A stretch of DNA of 6,367 bases. It comes from Desulfocapsa sp. Lineage in GTDB: Bacteria; Desulfobacterota; Desulfobulbia; Desulfobulbales; Desulfocapsaceae. The stretch spans positions 1-6,367 of the forward strand of contig JAOZKX010000133.1 of assembly GCA_029935135.1 (NCBI GenBank), written 5' to 3'. Below are positions 5,991 through 6,367 of the stretch, piece after piece. A program made the position numbers and the translations under genes. The first letter of the stretch is position 1; each line of letters starts with the position of its first letter. Below the pieces are notes generated by a model. It saw nothing but the letters and a program-made list of their open reading frames with translations, did no database searches and had not been told where the DNA came from.

Positions 5991-6367
5991 ATGAATATGA
6001 AAGAAAGCAACAAGACTCTGGCAAAGAGTTATGAATTTGATAATGTAGAAGAAAAATGGTTGCAACGCTGGACAGATGCCGGTTCCTTCCGGGCAACCAT
6101 GGAAGAGGGGAAACCTTCTTTTTCTGTGGTCATCCCTCCACCCAATGTCACAGGCGTCTTGCATGTCGGTCATGCCTTAAATAATACCATGCAGGATGTG
6201 CTGGTCCGTTATCATCGTATGTGTGGTGATAATACGGTGTGGATTCCAGGTACTGACCATGCAGGAATCGCGACTCAGAATGTAGTGGAGCGGCAGCTTG
6301 CCACAGAAGGAAAAGGGCGTCACGATCTGGGGCGAGATGCCTTTATCAAGCGGGTCTGGGAATGGCG
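5991..6367 (+). CDS. valS: Valyl-tRNA synthetase, N-terminal part truncated by window edge
   Basis: This class I aminoacyl-tRNA synthetase charges tRNA-Val with valine in the cytoplasm. The first 125 codons are visible and still open at the edge. [14 protein letters not shown] at about 10-23 is the usual ValRS opening. [15 protein letters not shown] at about 49-63 holds the HIGH-class ATP-binding motif as HVGH (58-61). [13 protein letters not shown] at about 84-96 is the ValRS-type active-site stretch (the related IleRS has different residues here). The KMSKS loop, editing domain and C-terminal coiled coil lie outside the window. Two starts are possible, ATG at 5991 and ATG at 5997; neither has a good Shine-Dalgarno at normal distance (GAGAG at 5968-5972 is too far), so I give the first. 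It lies 38 bp after dgt with no terminator between. Confidence 0.96.
   Translation, partial: MNMKESNKTLAKSYEFDNVEEKWLQRWTDAGSFRATMEEGKPSFSVVIPPPNVTGVLHVGHALNNTMQDVLVRYHRMCGDNTVWIPGTDHAGIATQNVVERQLATEGKGRHDLGRDAFIKRVWEW

Overview
The window is a stretch of ordinary bacterial chromosome of moderate G+C (about half by eye, not counted). It carries six protein genes, two of them cut by the window ends. The gene set suggests a Gram-negative, anaerobic-type proteobacterium: it includes apolipoprotein N-acyltransferase, which implies an outer-membrane lipoprotein pathway, and a 'CCG' double-cluster iron-sulfur protein of the kind common in sulfate reducers. A member of the Desulfobacterota (Desulfobulbaceae-like) is my best guess. 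That is an inference from family content, not from a database match.

Layout. Positions 1-439 on the minus strand hold the N-terminal 146 residues of a biotin carboxylase (AccC-like), which runs off the left edge. A 200-bp divergent gap (440-639) follows. It holds a candidate promoter, a perfect inverted repeat (TCGCAA-N6-TTGCGA) and one consensus DnaA box. Next, on the plus strand, come lnt (640-2208), prfB (2253-3363, read through a programmed +1 frameshift) and a 400-residue GlcF/LutA-like iron-sulfur protein (3383-4585). The gaps of 44 and 19 bp suggest one operon. A 272-bp gap (4586-4857) then holds a set of nested inverted repeats that could fold as one large structure. Last come dgt (dGTPase-like, 4858-5952) and, 38 bp later, the first 125 codons of valS, which runs off the right edge.

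How the genes fit together. Most are housekeeping: fatty-acid precursor supply (biotin carboxylase), lipoprotein maturation (Lnt), translation termination (RF2), dNTP pool control (dGTPase) and tRNA charging (ValRS). The iron-sulfur protein is the outlier, because its usual flavoprotein partner is not in the window. I found no transposase, CRISPR array, tRNA or rRNA, and no convincing intrinsic terminator with a U tract.

Most worth a second look: the folded intergenic element at about 4617-4807, the operator-like palindrome between the divergent genes, the DnaA box upstream of lnt, and the orphan iron-sulfur protein. The prfB frameshift is a textbook case but will break automatic annotation.
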